Source: Macquaria australasica (lineage: Eukaryota > Chordata > Actinopteri > Centrarchiformes > Percichthyidae). Taken from it: 64,000 bases of DNA. Below, piece after piece: positions 35,040-47,770 of the stretch. Location of the stretch: assembly GCA_005408345.1 (NCBI GenBank), contig SEMN01000031.1:1521501-1585500 (forward strand). Direction: 5' to 3'. The position numbers and the translations under genes were made by a program. The notes below the pieces were generated by a model that saw nothing but the letters and a program-made list of their open reading frames with translations, was not told where the DNA came from and made no database searches. Positions within the stretch are counted from its first letter, which is position 1, and the number at the start of each line of letters is the position of its first letter.

Positions 35040-35420
35040 TGACGAAGCCCTGTAGTGGCCGTGGTAACTTGTGTCCGTCATGAGCAAAGGAGGACGTGGT
35101 GTGACATTACTACAGAGCCACAAAGTCCACGTAGGAAGGAGGTCAGGTTGGGTCTACAAAACGTCAGACTTTAAGAAGACTGCTGTTAATTTGTTTGTTC
35201 ACTGTTGGTTTCTTTTGACCATGATCACGATTGTTCCCTGCCAGTAACCAAGTGGTTATTATTGTAACCAGGACCACAAAGGTCCCCTAACTTTAACCAA
35301 ATAGTTACTTTAACCAAAATCATGATCTTTCCCTAAATCTAACCAAGCTGTTTTTGTGCCTAAACCTAACCAAACCTTAACATAGCGGTGTAAGATCAGA
35401 AAACAGTTTTATTTTTGAAA
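35040..35420 (+). repeat. Dispersed fish repeat with 'cctaaccaa' words
   Basis: Repeated phrases 'taaccaaatagtt', 'catgatctttccctaaat' and 'gtgcctaaacctaacc' are familiar from a dispersed teleost repeat. A weaker relative lies at about 47590-47770 ('ctttccctaaccttaacc'). The words look telomere-like but are not tandem TTAGGG units. Confidence 0.45.
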
Positions 35421-38209
35421 CAGCAAGGTCGTCCTGATGATGGTGGCATCAGATTAGATGTGTCATTCTCGAGGACATGGATCAACGACGTATTTTGTCA
35501 TTTCATTTGAAGGACTTGGCTCAAAAGAACAAGATAATTATGTTTTAACAACATTTGATATATGATGCTGTGGCTTTTGATCAAGTCAGTAGTTTTGTTG
35601 ACAAGAAACAAAAAATATTCATTATCATGATCTTGCAGTAGTAGAAAGATGAGGAGAAGAGGAGTGGTACATGAAACTAGGGTATAAGCAGCTCTTGCAC
35701 CCTTAACCTTGTGGTTGTTGGAATATGTTTTTCTTTATCTACATTCTCATTTAAGGCTAACACACAAGTGTTATCTATGGAGAATGATGACAAACCTGGT
35801 TTTCAGTGGAATATAAGGCTGCAATGCTCATTAAATCTCTCTGTCAGGTCACTGGGATGTACAGAGGTTGTTAAACCTTGACTACTGGCCAAATCAGTAA
35901 ACTTTGCTGAAACTTTATGAGCAGATTCATATTGTTAGGAAACAAGATGGTGGTCACTGTGATGTAGTTGATGCCTAAAATATTTAAAGTTAACTATCAG
36001 CTACTCTTCCAAAAATACTTCTTATATGTTTTTTCAGCTAACTGCCCAACACACCCATCATCACACACAACACAGATACAAAGACACACATGCATGTATG
36101 TGTCCAAACACATCTACACATGTAAAATACATACAGACAGACTTATATGAGCATGTACATACACAAATCTGCATGCATGCCAACAGCTGTTAATTCCAAT
36201 TGGTAAGTGCTTGGTAAGACGAAGCAAGGGTCAAAATTAAATATTTATTCTCAGAGGTGAGGTGGAGGGGAGAACAGCGCAGGGAAAAAAGATCAACGGA
36301 AGGAGAGAGAGCGCGAGTCCTGAGTCCGTAAGGTGTGTGTGACAGAACTGACTCTTACCTGACCTCAGAATCCTCCGCTCACCGCTGTTCAGGAACGAGA
36401 AAGGCGGGACAAAACAGGATGACTGCCACACTCCAAAGTGTCACACTGACAGAACAACCTGCCTGTGTGACCCAGTGTGAGGCAGAATGCATAACACTGC
36501 CAGCGATGACAGACGGGGGATGTTGACTTACCAGGGTGTTACACCATGCCTGATGTGCGCATGCAAACAAGTCAACACAGGTAAATATACAGTAGAGTGA
36601 GCTGTAATCACCCAATCAAACGCTGATGCACACAAATATATGCGCACTCAAACAAAAACCGCCCAACCCCGACGATGCCATCCAGCTGCTATTATCAGCC
36701 ACACACAGTGATGGATGTGTGTTTTTTTGGTCTCACTCCAGTGTGTTTTCGCTAAAGGGCAATCTTGGTGTCATCCTGGTTCTCAGGCCTGGCAGTAAGC
36801 CATCTCTCAGCTGGAGGGCTGATCAGCCGCCAGTATTGACATATCTCCGGGTTTGACCTTGCCTCCACTTACTTGGTATGACAAGTCACAGAAGCAGCAA
36901 GATGGAGGACGGATCGGAAATGAGGAAATGAAAAAAATGAAGACAAAAGAGATACTGGTTAAAGCATCAGTGGTCAACAGTGCAATCTTGTCCCAGTTGG
37001 AATTTTCTGGCGCTTGTCCTCTCCATGTTTGATCCTACATTCCCATTTTCCTAACTCGCTTTCAATCTCATGAAACTTCTTCTGTCCAGTTCTCTGCATA
37101 TTTGCAAAAACAAAAACGGCTGAACTAGAAAAGAAGTGGGGCGTAGAGCTAACCCAGCTGCCTAGCCAGGCATTCCTTATTCTTTTGGCTTTTAATGCTG
37201 GCTGTTATAAAAAATGCATGGCATGGCGTGGCGTGGAGGGGAGCTACTTAAGGTGGACTACTTTATGTGCCTATAGTCTGCATGGCTGTCGTGTGTGTTT
37301 GTGTGTGTGTGTAGTACAGAGTGCAGATAATGGAGTTCTCTTTAATGGACTGGAGAGCAGGACAATCTCCCTGGTGCCCTTATGGACAGTGTTTGGCTTG
37401 GTCTCCATTTACATTCACTGGAGATTCTATAGCAGATGAGAATAGGAAGTGTGGTTCCAATAGCAGGAAGACCTTTAGCAATATGAGGTCAACCAGGATG
37501 CATAATACATGGAGGAATATACTGTGGATCCTGATTGTCCATTTGTTTGTGGTAAAAAGACATAACCTCACACATTAGCTGATGTGTTCATCAGATCCAC
37601 TTTCGATTTAAACGACCACAACGCAGTCATGCAATAAATTTTATGCTCATCTTCACCAACAGTTAAAAAGACGATGCTATAAAGCAGCTACAAATAACTT
37701 AACACACTTTCTCATGCGTTAAGTGTGACCTAGTATACATTTAAGCTCTCAGATTTGATTATTAGACTGTTTCCTCCAGTTATTTTTGACTCACCACAAT
37801 AAACCTCAGACTATCAATCTTTTTTGAAGCTGACAGACTTAAGATGCATTACGCTCCGCCGCTGAGCTCTGACAAACCATTACTTTTAAATCCAGTCTAA
37901 GTCTACTTCTTGCTCATAGTTATTCATTTCACCTACTTTTAAGATGGTGTATGACTCTAAAATTAAACTCCCCCCACACACAAATCCTCCCTCAGAGGTT
38001 ACAGTCTTTGCAATTAAAAGAGCGGTTATTTGCAGTGTCGGAGAGGTGACTGACATTAACTCAACAAAAGAAGTAAATTACATAAAGGTGATGGAAATTA
38101 CAACTGTCAAAACAGCTGAGCGCATGCACTATGAAAAAGTGCTTCATTACATGTACCTAACCATGAGCATTGTAAATGGATTAATAAATTGGATAACTTA
38201 AAGTTCATT
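35421..38209. other. Unique-looking non-coding DNA
   Basis: The 36040-36180 part is a degenerate CA/ATGC-rich tract. A small tggcatggcgtggcgtgg tandem lies near 37215. No exon recognised. Confidence 0.35.
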
Positions 38210-38564
38210 TGCTTTCTTGCAGGGAGTTAGATGAGAAGATTGATACCACTCACATGTCTATACCCTAAGTATGAAGGGTTATGTACTGGACTATTTCTTG
38301 GCCAGGACCAGTAACTTCCTGGTGGCCATGAAGTAGTCCCTCACATATCGGCTAATTGTCATTTTTACACTTCATTTTTTGTACGGTAAAAAAAGGATTC
38401 AACGCGTTAATAAGTGAGCTTTAGAGGTGCTGACAGGTGGATTTTATTACCTTTGGACAGTCTTTATGCTAAGCTAAGCTAACTAGCTGCCGGTGGTAGC
38501 TTCATATTTAGGGTACAGACATGAGTGGTGTCGATCTTCTCATTTAACGCTCTGCAAGAATGCT
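38210..38564 (+). mobile_element. Fold-back non-autonomous element with imperfect inverted ends
   Basis: Left end at about 38210-38274 ('gctttcttgc', then 'gagttagatgagaagattga') is inverted at 38500-38564. Read on the minus strand, the right arm continues into 'agttagcttagcttagcat', the hallmark of a very common percomorph repeat that I recognise. Compared with that family, this copy has lost the matching inner part of the left arm and jumps from 'accctaagtatga' to 'gggttatgtactgg'. No coding capacity. Confidence 0.7.
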
Positions 38565-40010
38565 ATACTTATGTTATACTATTACTACATTTCACCTTAT
38601 ATTTTATATCCCATAATATATTATACTATATTATGTTAATATGTTATACTGTTTTCATATATGTATATTAATGCAGACAAACACTAAGTATAATGACTTA
38701 ATTCTATTACATAATATTCTGGTGTATGCTGTTATAGCAGATGGCATCATATTACTCTTACTATACTTCGCTGACACTAATCACATCACTATGTCACTTT
38801 GCTTGAGATGGCACTGCACTATTAGTTGCCTTGTAATTGTGAGTTTAAACTGCTCTTGTATAATTTCTATTTTTATTTCTATTCTTATTTTTATGTCATA
38901 TACTTCGAATTAAAATGAAAGTTTGCAGTTCCTGGATTTTACTTTAATACAAAGTATAATGTTTTCTAGATGTTTTCTTTAAAATGTTTAAGCATTACTA
39001 TTCCACTTTGAACTAAACAGTTCAAGTTAAAACCGCACAAAGTAAGTTCTTATCATTGAAGCATGTGTGACTAGCAGATTTGCAGTGACCTCAGTAGTAT
39101 AGAATATATGTGGTTTGAGAATTTCCTACATTTTATTGATTGTGATTCTTGTTCACTGCAGATAAATACAGTTGCTAATTGTGCTATCACTTCTTTGTTT
39201 AAGAGAGATACTGCAGGAGCCAGGAGACTGAAGGAATGCACTCACTGCTCTCTGTCTCCCTTTGCTAGCTAAGAAAATCTAAGAAAAGTGTCATCTGTTA
39301 CGGGTAGGGGGGTAACAGGAGATGTAGATTTGTCTGACTTCTAGCTCACCATATGAAATCTTTCAACTCTCAAGTGATTCAGTCATCCCCACATTGTCCA
39401 TTCAGTCACTTGCTCAAGGCTCCAGTATACTCCAAACAAAATCAGATTTGGCGTAAAGGCCGTCAAACTGCTGTTACAGTACATATGACTCTGTGAGCCA
39501 GTTCACTCACTTCAGCTCAAGAACCATTCATAATGATGTCAATGCCAGACAGAGGGGCTTCTGATTTGTAGTGGGAGGAGACGTGAATATCAAGCTCTTC
39601 ATGGCAGGAAGTTAACCAAAAACATGCAGCCCAAAAGACATGCTGTTGATCATTTGCAGGTGACGATGTACATGAGGCCTACATACCCCAGCAATCAAGA
39701 CCACATGCACGTTGGTGCAGCATTTGGATGTGTTGCCTTTGTCAATAAGTACACTGCCAGCCTTACTATTTCACAATTTATCTTACCCATCCACCTACAG
39801 TAGTTGTACCTCTGTAGCTGATTTAAATCAGGAAAAGTGTAACACAAAGAAGGAGCCGATCCCCCCTGTCTTCAGCCAACTGGCTCTGAAAAGTTATCAC
39901 CGTCTTGTCAGATATATCAAAAGAAGCTAATCAAAATGAGCTTCCTCGTGTCTTTCGGAAACTGCCCGAATGAATGTTTCTCCTCTCATCTAAATGCACT
40001 ACCCTTTTCC
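38565..40010. other. AT-rich unique DNA, possible old repeat
   Basis: 38565-38940 is very AT-rich with tata words. The stretch 39400-39720 (including 'ccagtatactccaaac') resembles a degraded dispersed fish repeat. No exon recognised. Confidence 0.3.
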
Positions 40011-40016
40011 TACACA

Positions 40017-40057
<41 letters not shown>

Positions 40058-40067
40058 ACACACACAT
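40011..40067. repeat. (CA)n microsatellite with TA interruptions
   Basis: About 28 dinucleotides interrupted by ta and tta. Confidence 0.96.
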
Positions 40068-42753
40068 ACCATCCAGTCATCTCACTGCCTGTCAAGTGTT
40101 GGGCTGCTTTGTTATGCTACGACGTACCTGTAATGTGTTCAGACATAGTAACTGAGGGAAGGTAGCCTAGGCCTAAATCACACTGCACTACAGCATTGCT
40201 CCTACGGCACTGTTGAAGTATTTGGTGTGGGTATGTGTGTGCATGTGTGTCTTCTGAGAGATTTTAAAGGAGTTTTAAGGAGTTTAGTCCTTATTTCTGC
40301 ATGTTTGTAAGCTGAGATATAGTAGATTGTGTAAAGATCAGGGCAGACAGCCTTAAAGAGAGTTGTCATTTAAGCAGGAAAAAGATGCTGTGATGATGTT
40401 CAGATTTCATGTCTCTGCTGTTTGAATTAGATGTGGTGTGCAGGTTTGACATCTCTTTGAAAAGATGTCAGACATACAAAGTCAGAGAACTCTTCAGTGG
40501 TTTATCACCAGCTTACAGTGTTGGAGAAAGCTATTATCATTAAGACCATGTTTGTCATTTTATTGTCTCTTCAAATCAAAATAATTACCCAGCTTTTGTT
40601 TGTCAATAATAGGTAAATAGATAAATTGTCATTCCCTGATTTAATAGTCAGTTGGAGATACCTCCAGCAGTGATGAGTGTCTCCGATTTCTTCTGGCATT
40701 TTGCAAATGACACATTTGTTTTCATTTGACTTCTTTCATCTACCAGCGCAGCTAATAAGGCCATGCCTTTCTTACGGCAATTCTGAGCTACTTTCATTGA
40801 ATCCTGACCTTTAAATCATTGAATAAACTAACGTTAAAGCTAGACAAAGCAAAAAGGAAGGAGCTGAGTTTCAGAGCCTGAGACTCGCTGTTCGGCGTCC
40901 GCTGCTCTGCTTGGTGAAACATGTCTGACAGGCTTCCTGGCAGCTGGCTAATGGCGTCATCAGTGTCAATGTACAGTAAATGATCAGGCCATCTCAGGCA
41001 AAACCAGCTCTATCTGCTCTGTACAGAATGGCAACATCCCTCACTAAGAGCCCCAAAGGACACACATAAGCCTGATTACATTTCTGCAACAGATACTGTA
41101 TAACCATGGAACTGCAGGAAACAAACAGAATCAGTCTCTTAACGCTGCCCTTGGACTAGCAGGTTTGTTTTCGTGGCCCTGCTCAAGAGATGCTTTCAAT
41201 CTCAAAAACAGCATGGATAGCCACATGTTTCTGCCAGACCCATATACACATGCTGCCAAAAATACAGACAGTCACGCTTACAACACATGTACACAAACAC
41301 ATGCATTGTATACACACAGAGACACAGACAATCTCCCACACACCTACATGCCAACAGCTGTGCTTTCTGGCAGGGCGATGGAGCCCGTGGCAATGATTGA
41401 AACATGCCTCTTTAAGCTGTAACCCCATGATATGGCTCTATCTGCTGGTCTGCAGAGCCACACTTAGCTCACAACCCCCATTTTAATAAACCATACACCC
41501 CCACAAACAGAGCTTCAACTGAGCTACACACACTCCCTCCCACCACCACCTCACCCCCAATCCCTACACTAGTCAGCCAGAAAGCTTGTTTGTTCTCTTT
41601 ACCTCATCCAAACCTCTGTTGTCTTAACTTTCTTCCCCCATCTCCCCTCCTCTCCAATCCCGTTCACCCTACACACCATTTTGGCCCCCCAGGAGCTTAC
41701 CAGGGCTCTCGATGCAGTAGAAATAGCCCCTGGCCTCAAATCCTTAGGGATAGTTATCCTACAAAAACAGCAGACCCTCTCTGATCAAGCCCCCAGTATC
41801 TGCTACTCAGTCAGTCTACTCCCTTATCCGTCTCAATGTAAATAAACAGATGCAGCCAACCCCCCAGGGAAGAGGCATGTGGTCACATTGTGTGAAAAAA
41901 AACCCAGCAGAGGGAGTAGATGAGTCCTGTAGGTACACAGAGATGCTCTAAAGCTGTCAAACCATAAAAAAACAGCCACACACACACTTTTATTTGCCGA
42001 TGACATCCCTCTATTTCTGTGTGTTGTCCTGCTTTGCGGATCAGTGGACATGGTCGCTCTCTTGCTCTCAGAACTGTCTTTTCACTCACTGCTGCACTTC
42101 CTGTCTTCTTTACCTGCTCTGTACTCCCTTCACCTCACTTCTTTGCCTGTATAATATAGCCGAGCCACTGAGGGCATGTGTGTGACAGATAAAGAACAAG
42201 CAGGAGTGTGTGACTGTCAGTCATGCTTTCAGGATCCAAGGGCAAGTTGAAAATGTTATGTCCTGCTCCTCTGAAAAAAAAAAGGCCCAATAATGTACCG
42301 TTCTGCAAAGATAGAAACAGCTCTGACATGGAAGGTCTTGTGGGGCTGTCACCAGTGTCACCATGCAGAAAAGCAAAAGTACTGAGAGGTGCAATGTGAT
42401 GACAGTGGGCACAACAGAATTCATAAATGTACATGACCCACTCACACTGCGCAGACAGGTAAACATTACCTAGTCATAGTCACTGCCTGCAGGGTTGCAA
42501 GCTAAAGAAAGAAGCACATACTTTAGACAGAGAGAGGAAGAGGATAAGAAGACATATAGATATGAAGTGTTGAGGTTATGGTAAATCAGGAAGACAAACA
42601 AGGAAGAAAGAGGAGAAATGGCAACATTATTGCCTCGTCCACCCACACAAAACAAATCCTCTTGCGACAAGATGCAAAACTCACAAATAATAGGGAATTT
42701 GATTGGCAGATGCAATAATTCAACCAAGGGAATTCATCAGTGTATTTTGACGG
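40068..42753. other. Unique-looking non-coding DNA
   Basis: Degenerate CA-rich tract at 41240-41345 and C-rich pieces at 41500-41700. An A10 run lies near 42275. Frames of 60-100 codons overlap on both strands and match nothing I recognise. Confidence 0.35.
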
Positions 42754-42929
42754 CTGTGTGTGCGTGCGCGTGTGTGTGCGTGTGTGTGTCTCTGACAGGC
42801 AGCTGTTTGTCTGAGAGAATGAAAAAGATGGCAGAAAAACTGTTGTCTTCTTGGCAGCATAAAACTGGAATAAAAATCACTACTGAGAGACTGACAGAAC
42901 AGCTCAAATCAAGACTGAAACCCCTTTTC

Positions 42930-42970
<41 letters not shown>

Positions 42971-43090
42971 AGCTTTTGACAAGCTGTCAGTGTGCGTGTG
43001 TGTGTGATTGAAAAGAACAGCAAGACTTGCAGTGAGGCATGCTGAGACTGCGGTCTGAGAAAATGACTGTGAGTGTGTGTGTGTGTGTGT
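42754..43090. repeat. Cluster of four short TG arrays
   Basis: TG-rich arrays at 42754-42789, 42933-42970, 42991-43006 and 43073-43090, separated by unique DNA of about 20-140 bp. The spacers do not match one another, so this is not one simple duplicated unit. Confidence 0.9.
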
Positions 43091-43769
43091 CTTGTACGCT
43101 TCTTACCATTATCACTTTCATTCCCCACTCCTTCTCCTCGACAGCACATCGATCCACCAGCGTTCCTCTGTCCCAATCCATTTGGTTGTAAAGCAGACAA
43201 TTGGGCACAAGGAGAAAGGGCAAGCTCCCTGCTGTCTCGGGCTTCAGGACAGCGGACACCCCTCTAACACCCATGCTTGTTACCCTGATTTTGAATCTGT
43301 ATAACTGTTCTTTTCTCTGCGTCCATAAAAACTGCGCAAGCTTCATAACTTGGTGCAGAAAGTAAAGCTGTAATAACTTTACTCATGCTGATGAACTGCC
43401 GGACAGTTCACACAGAGCTGTTTTAATTTGTGCACCCAATGAAAGGAGGAAGTAAACCAAAAAGGGAGGGCTACATGGTGGGAGGAAGAGAGGAAAGAAG
43501 CAATGGAGGGAAGACAAGGAGAGAAGAGGGCAGAGAGGCCTACTGAAATGTTTCCATATAGATATGATGCTTTTAGTAAATGAAAAATGTATAGTATCAC
43601 AGCATACTTACAATATATATATATATATTGTATTTCATTCTTCTTATGTGCTCTCTTGTACTATGTCAAAGTACACTTTAATGATAAGCTGTCAGTGTAG
43701 TCTAAGTACATTTATAAAGTTGTGTGTTTACCTAACGTAAAGCTGCACTTGTAAATAGTTTAATATTAA
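43091..43769. other. Unique-looking non-coding DNA
   Basis: Purine-rich patch at 43440-43530 and an (AT)8 run at about 43612-43628. No gene recognised. Confidence 0.35.
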
Positions 43770-44165
43770 CAACGGCTTAAATAACTATGTGTAATCTGAA
43801 AGGGGTCACTTGTAGTAACAAATACACAAAAACTTATCACTGACTCTGAAGCTCTTTTCAGCTCTATGGATAAAGTCTCAACTCTCTCATCACCCTCATT
43901 TTCAGCTGTAGCAGGAACCTGTTTACATCGAGCTCTGATAAACTCAAACTACACTAGCTGCCCAGCAGCAAACAGCATACAGACAAAGTCAGCGACGAGC
44001 AGGTGAACAGCGGAGAATTTAGCTACTACATAGCAAGATATTTCCTTCAAGAGCTATCTATAATGTTATTGGTAACACCTGTGCTTTTCCCATTATAACA
44101 AGTCAAAATGTATGCTGTGAAAAAGGCTGATGTCGTGTTTACAGCTTGTTCCGCTGCCCCCCAAA
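43770..44165 (-). repeat. Percomorph dispersed repeat, family B (reverse)
   Basis: About 140 bp (43930-44070) match the reverse complement of 11400-11520, including 'ctgcccagcagc', 'cagacaaagt', 'gtgaacag' and 'atatttcct'. Flanking sequence belongs to the same recognisable family but is more diverged. Outer limits are approximate. No coding capacity. Confidence 0.6.
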
Positions 44166-45863
44166 AATAAAAAATTCTAAACATTTTTGTACTCAAATGT
44201 TGACTGAAATTAAACATCTTAATCAAAATTATATTAATGCCTATATTGCCTCATAGTCTACTTTAAGTACGAGTTCACATCTAGTGTGTTTTGGTGTTGT
44301 TATAGACTGGATACTGAACATATTTTTGAAGAGGAAGTTATGGTGCAGGAGTGGTTTCTGATGTTTGCATGGATGATTTCATACTCACATTAGTATACCA
44401 TAATTAATCTAACTGTATTCAGTCTTGCTAAAGTAAAGCAATTAAACAGAAGATATGGAATGTTGCATGTATCCTACGCTCAAAGGATATAAATGCAAAA
44501 TCACACTAAAAATTCAAAAAGGGTCAAGAAAGAACCAGAGAAATGTCTCCTTTTAGTGAACTGAGCCAAAAGTGCTCTATAATAAGACTGTCTATCACCT
44601 CCTGTACAGTATGTACTGAAAGCAATGTGCTAATGATTATAGGCTGGCTGTCTGGCACCCCTGACATTACCCTCAAAATGTTTGTTGAAATCATTACTGC
44701 TTGTTATTTGTTTCATAATTAACATATGATGAATGGGTTGCTCTGTAATGATAATTCAGTCAGCTGTCTGTAAGCCATTTTGAGAGAGGGACAAAGATAC
44801 ACGCTAAAAAGAGGTTTTTATTCACTGAAACTGAAACAAGCATTTGATAAAAACCATAAAAGAATATGAAAGGATCACTTTTAACGAATCAGATTGTAAT
44901 GTACAAGATCACAGTGCCTGCACTCAATTTACCAAACGATTTGAAGTGTAGGTGCCCTGCATATCATCTGAGAGGCTATAAGCAAACAGAGCAGGCAGCC
45001 TGGGGAAACAAGGTAAAGGGTAAGAAAGATCAGTTTCATCATTTGGAATTCCTCAAATCTGATTTCTTCCACCGCTTTTGAATCACTTTCAATATGCCTC
45101 TCTGAGTCTCATCTTCAGCACTCCTTTACTTTTACCCTTCCTCAGCCTAAAACTATGTCACAGAATGTGATGAAAAGAGGTCTAGGAAAGGATGGGGAAT
45201 GGTAAAGAGAAGCTGGGAAACACAAGAGGATAATTAAAGTGCCCAGATGGCGCTCCCTAACTAATAGTCCAAATTATCAGTAATGGAGAAGGTTTGGGAT
45301 CAGAGCAGAAAGCAGTGAAATCTGACCATGACAGCTAGCTCGTTGCTGGAAAGGAGGCCAACAGCTTCTGACTGGGGGAGAATTGGCTGCAACGAACCAG
45401 CAGACAGCCATCTTTAACCAATCATGTGTCAGAGGTTAATGAGCCACATGTCACTGGATCCAAGACAAAGCCATACCAATGGTGTCAATTGCCTCTTCAC
45501 TCTCTCTGTTCACACACATACACACACACATACATACATATACAGACACTATAAGGTTGCTCTGTGATGTACAAATAAATGAATGTCTATGTTAGCGGTT
45601 GTACTTCCCAGTTCCATATCTAGCTACATGACATGACAATATGTTTAACAGTATTGCACTCAAGTAAACACACAAATATACGTATGACTGCTCTTATTTC
45701 AGTGCGGTAATTTAACAGGCGTCTACCCAGAATTCTTTGGTATGATGGTGCTATCAGTTTTCAAAAAATGTCACACCAACATGTTTCGTATGTTGTATGC
45801 TGAACTGTCACAACAATATACGTTCAATGGCCTATTTTGGAAGTACAATTATGACTGATAATT
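44166..45863. other. Unique-looking non-coding DNA
   Basis: Contains a CTCF-like core 'agatggcgct' at about 45246-45255 and short CA/TA tracts at about 45513-45545. No exon recognised. Confidence 0.35.
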
Positions 45864-46200
45864 TAAAGGATCAGTTCACCCAAATTAATTCTAATTCTAA
45901 CCTCTAATTACACCTACAGCCATAGCCAGATAGTTTTGGTTTTATGTGCCCTGCAAGGTTTAAGATACCTGAGATTTTTGCCGACACGTTGCTCTTGAAT
46001 TTTTTAAATGTAAGTTTTTTTCAATGCTGTGAGCACCACAAACAAAATCCCATTCACCAACATTGTATTCGGTTGGAGGCAAAATGTCAGAGACAGATAT
46101 TTCAAAACCAGCGTAAGTAAAATCAAAACTATCTGCACGGCTAAATACCACTAGGTATAAGTAAGAAAATATGTTTTCTTTTCTTTTTTTTTTTTTCAAT
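45864..46200 (+). repeat. Dispersed fish repeat starting 'aaaggatcagttcaccc'
   Basis: The opening phrase, the mid part 'ccagatagttttggttt' and 'ctgtgagcaccacaa', and the end 'aaataccactaggtata' are familiar from a dispersed teleost repeat. The copy is diverged and ends in a T-rich run. No coding capacity. Confidence 0.55.
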
Positions 46201-46625
46201 ACTGAACGATGAAGGCAAAGTTGAGGGGGTACAGGGATTCAGGGCAGTAGCAGATTTTTAACTCAGAGAGTCACAAACTAAAACTTTTTTGTCTCTCCCA
46301 CAATGTAGTCTTCAAAGTTGAATTACATCATTTCTTTCTGTCCTGACTTCACTTCGCTGCACCTGACAGGTCAATAGGGATTGATTTTGACTGTATAATC
46401 CATGCATTATTGAAATGGCGATATCCACGCGGGGACTCACAGCGTTCATAGGATTTCACTGTGTGGGCTGCTACACCTGGCAGAGGGCCAGTGCTTAGAG
46501 GCAGACACACAGACAGACTGCACACACATACAGGTCAACACAGATATTTGACTCTGCTCTCCTCCGGCTTCTCTTCTGAAACATACCTCAGCAGAACACA
46601 ATGAACTTGCTACTGAGGTCGTGTT

Positions 46626-46650
46626 CACACACACACACACACACACACAC
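46626..46650. repeat. (CA)12 microsatellite
   Basis: Pure CA run. Confidence 0.95.
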
Positions 46651-47199
46651 CAAGAGCATGCACACACGCAGTTCATCCCGATGGAGTAAAGAATAAACCA
46701 AGCTCTAAATGACATCATATCTTTTTGGTGAAATGACTATGCAACAGTTGTGCAGTCTTACAAAACTGTTATTATTTGGGGAAAACTTCAATAATTGACC
46801 AGATATTATCTATATACTTTGAGTCATGTAACTATTTCAGTTAAAATGCTCAGCAGTTTGGCTACCTGTAGAATTTGACCAAATGTAACTCAAAAGCCTC
46901 ACAATCTTTTAAAGACTGGAGTGTTATCGGCACACAACAATAAATTGCCTTAAAACACTGCACATCAACATGTGTTTTGATTGAAGATGAAGAAGACATG
47001 TCCACCAACAGAAGAGCACACAGCTATTAGCAAGCAACTGGCATCTCATGAGGCATTTTACATTCAAGCCAAACAAGAAAAAGTTTTGTTATTTTGCACT
47101 GTAATATATTTAATTCTCCTAAGATATTGCTGTTGAATATATGTTCCAATTAACCAACTCTCTCATCTCCTCTGTAACTTTGTTGTTTGTGTCAAATAC
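46651..47199. other. AT-rich unique DNA
   Basis: Nothing recognisable in either strand. Confidence 0.35.
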
Positions 47200-47460
47200 A
47201 GGCCTCTGTGACTCTGGGGGACAGGAGGGATTGGGCCTGTGCAAGAGAGAGAGTGCTATTGACATCATTGTAATTCCCTATGATTGTCAGTATAAGCCGA
47301 TCAGTGTCCCACGTATTTAATGCCCCTTTAAGTGTTTATTTCAAATGCTTGTAATGGCTGTCTAATTTTTCCTTCAATATTTATATCTTAGTGGTGCCCC
47401 AATCAATCCAGCCCGGTATCCCCTGTAATTTTAACCATATTGGAGAATTCCACACCTCAC
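47200..47460. promoter_or_regulatory. Candidate conserved non-coding segment
   Basis: Complex repeat-free stretch with 'gacatcattgtaattccc', 'gtctaatttttcc', 'caatcaatcca' and 'tgtaattttaacc'. No coding frame. Texture is typical of deeply conserved vertebrate enhancers; untested. Confidence 0.22.
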
Positions 47461-47589
47461 GATTTACATCAAATGTCTATGTTCAGTGTCAATGCAGGAA
47501 GTAATGTGCCCTTTATGTACCAAGGAGGAACGTCAAGGTGATGGATGGGCGTGAAGTGTGTCTAATGTTTATGAATATGCCTCCCATCA

Positions 47590-47770
47590 CAGCCTTGCAA
47601 TTAACGTTAACCTTTTAATAAACTAGGATCATAATCCCTCTCTAACCTCAACAAAGTGTTTCACTCTAACCACACTGTAAACATATTTTATTTGGCAAAA
47701 CCACAGTCCTTTCCCTAACCTTAACCAGTTGAGTCATACCACAATCCTTTGTAGAAGATATGGTTGTGAT
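47590..47770 (+). repeat. Degraded 'ccctaaccttaacc' repeat
   Basis: Shares the alternating 'aatcctttccctaacc' style with 35040-35420 but is far more diverged. Confidence 0.3.

Noticed and set aside
35280..35400. Interstitial telomere (cctaacc words)
   Set aside because: Words are irregular and not tandem hexamers; better explained by a dispersed repeat.
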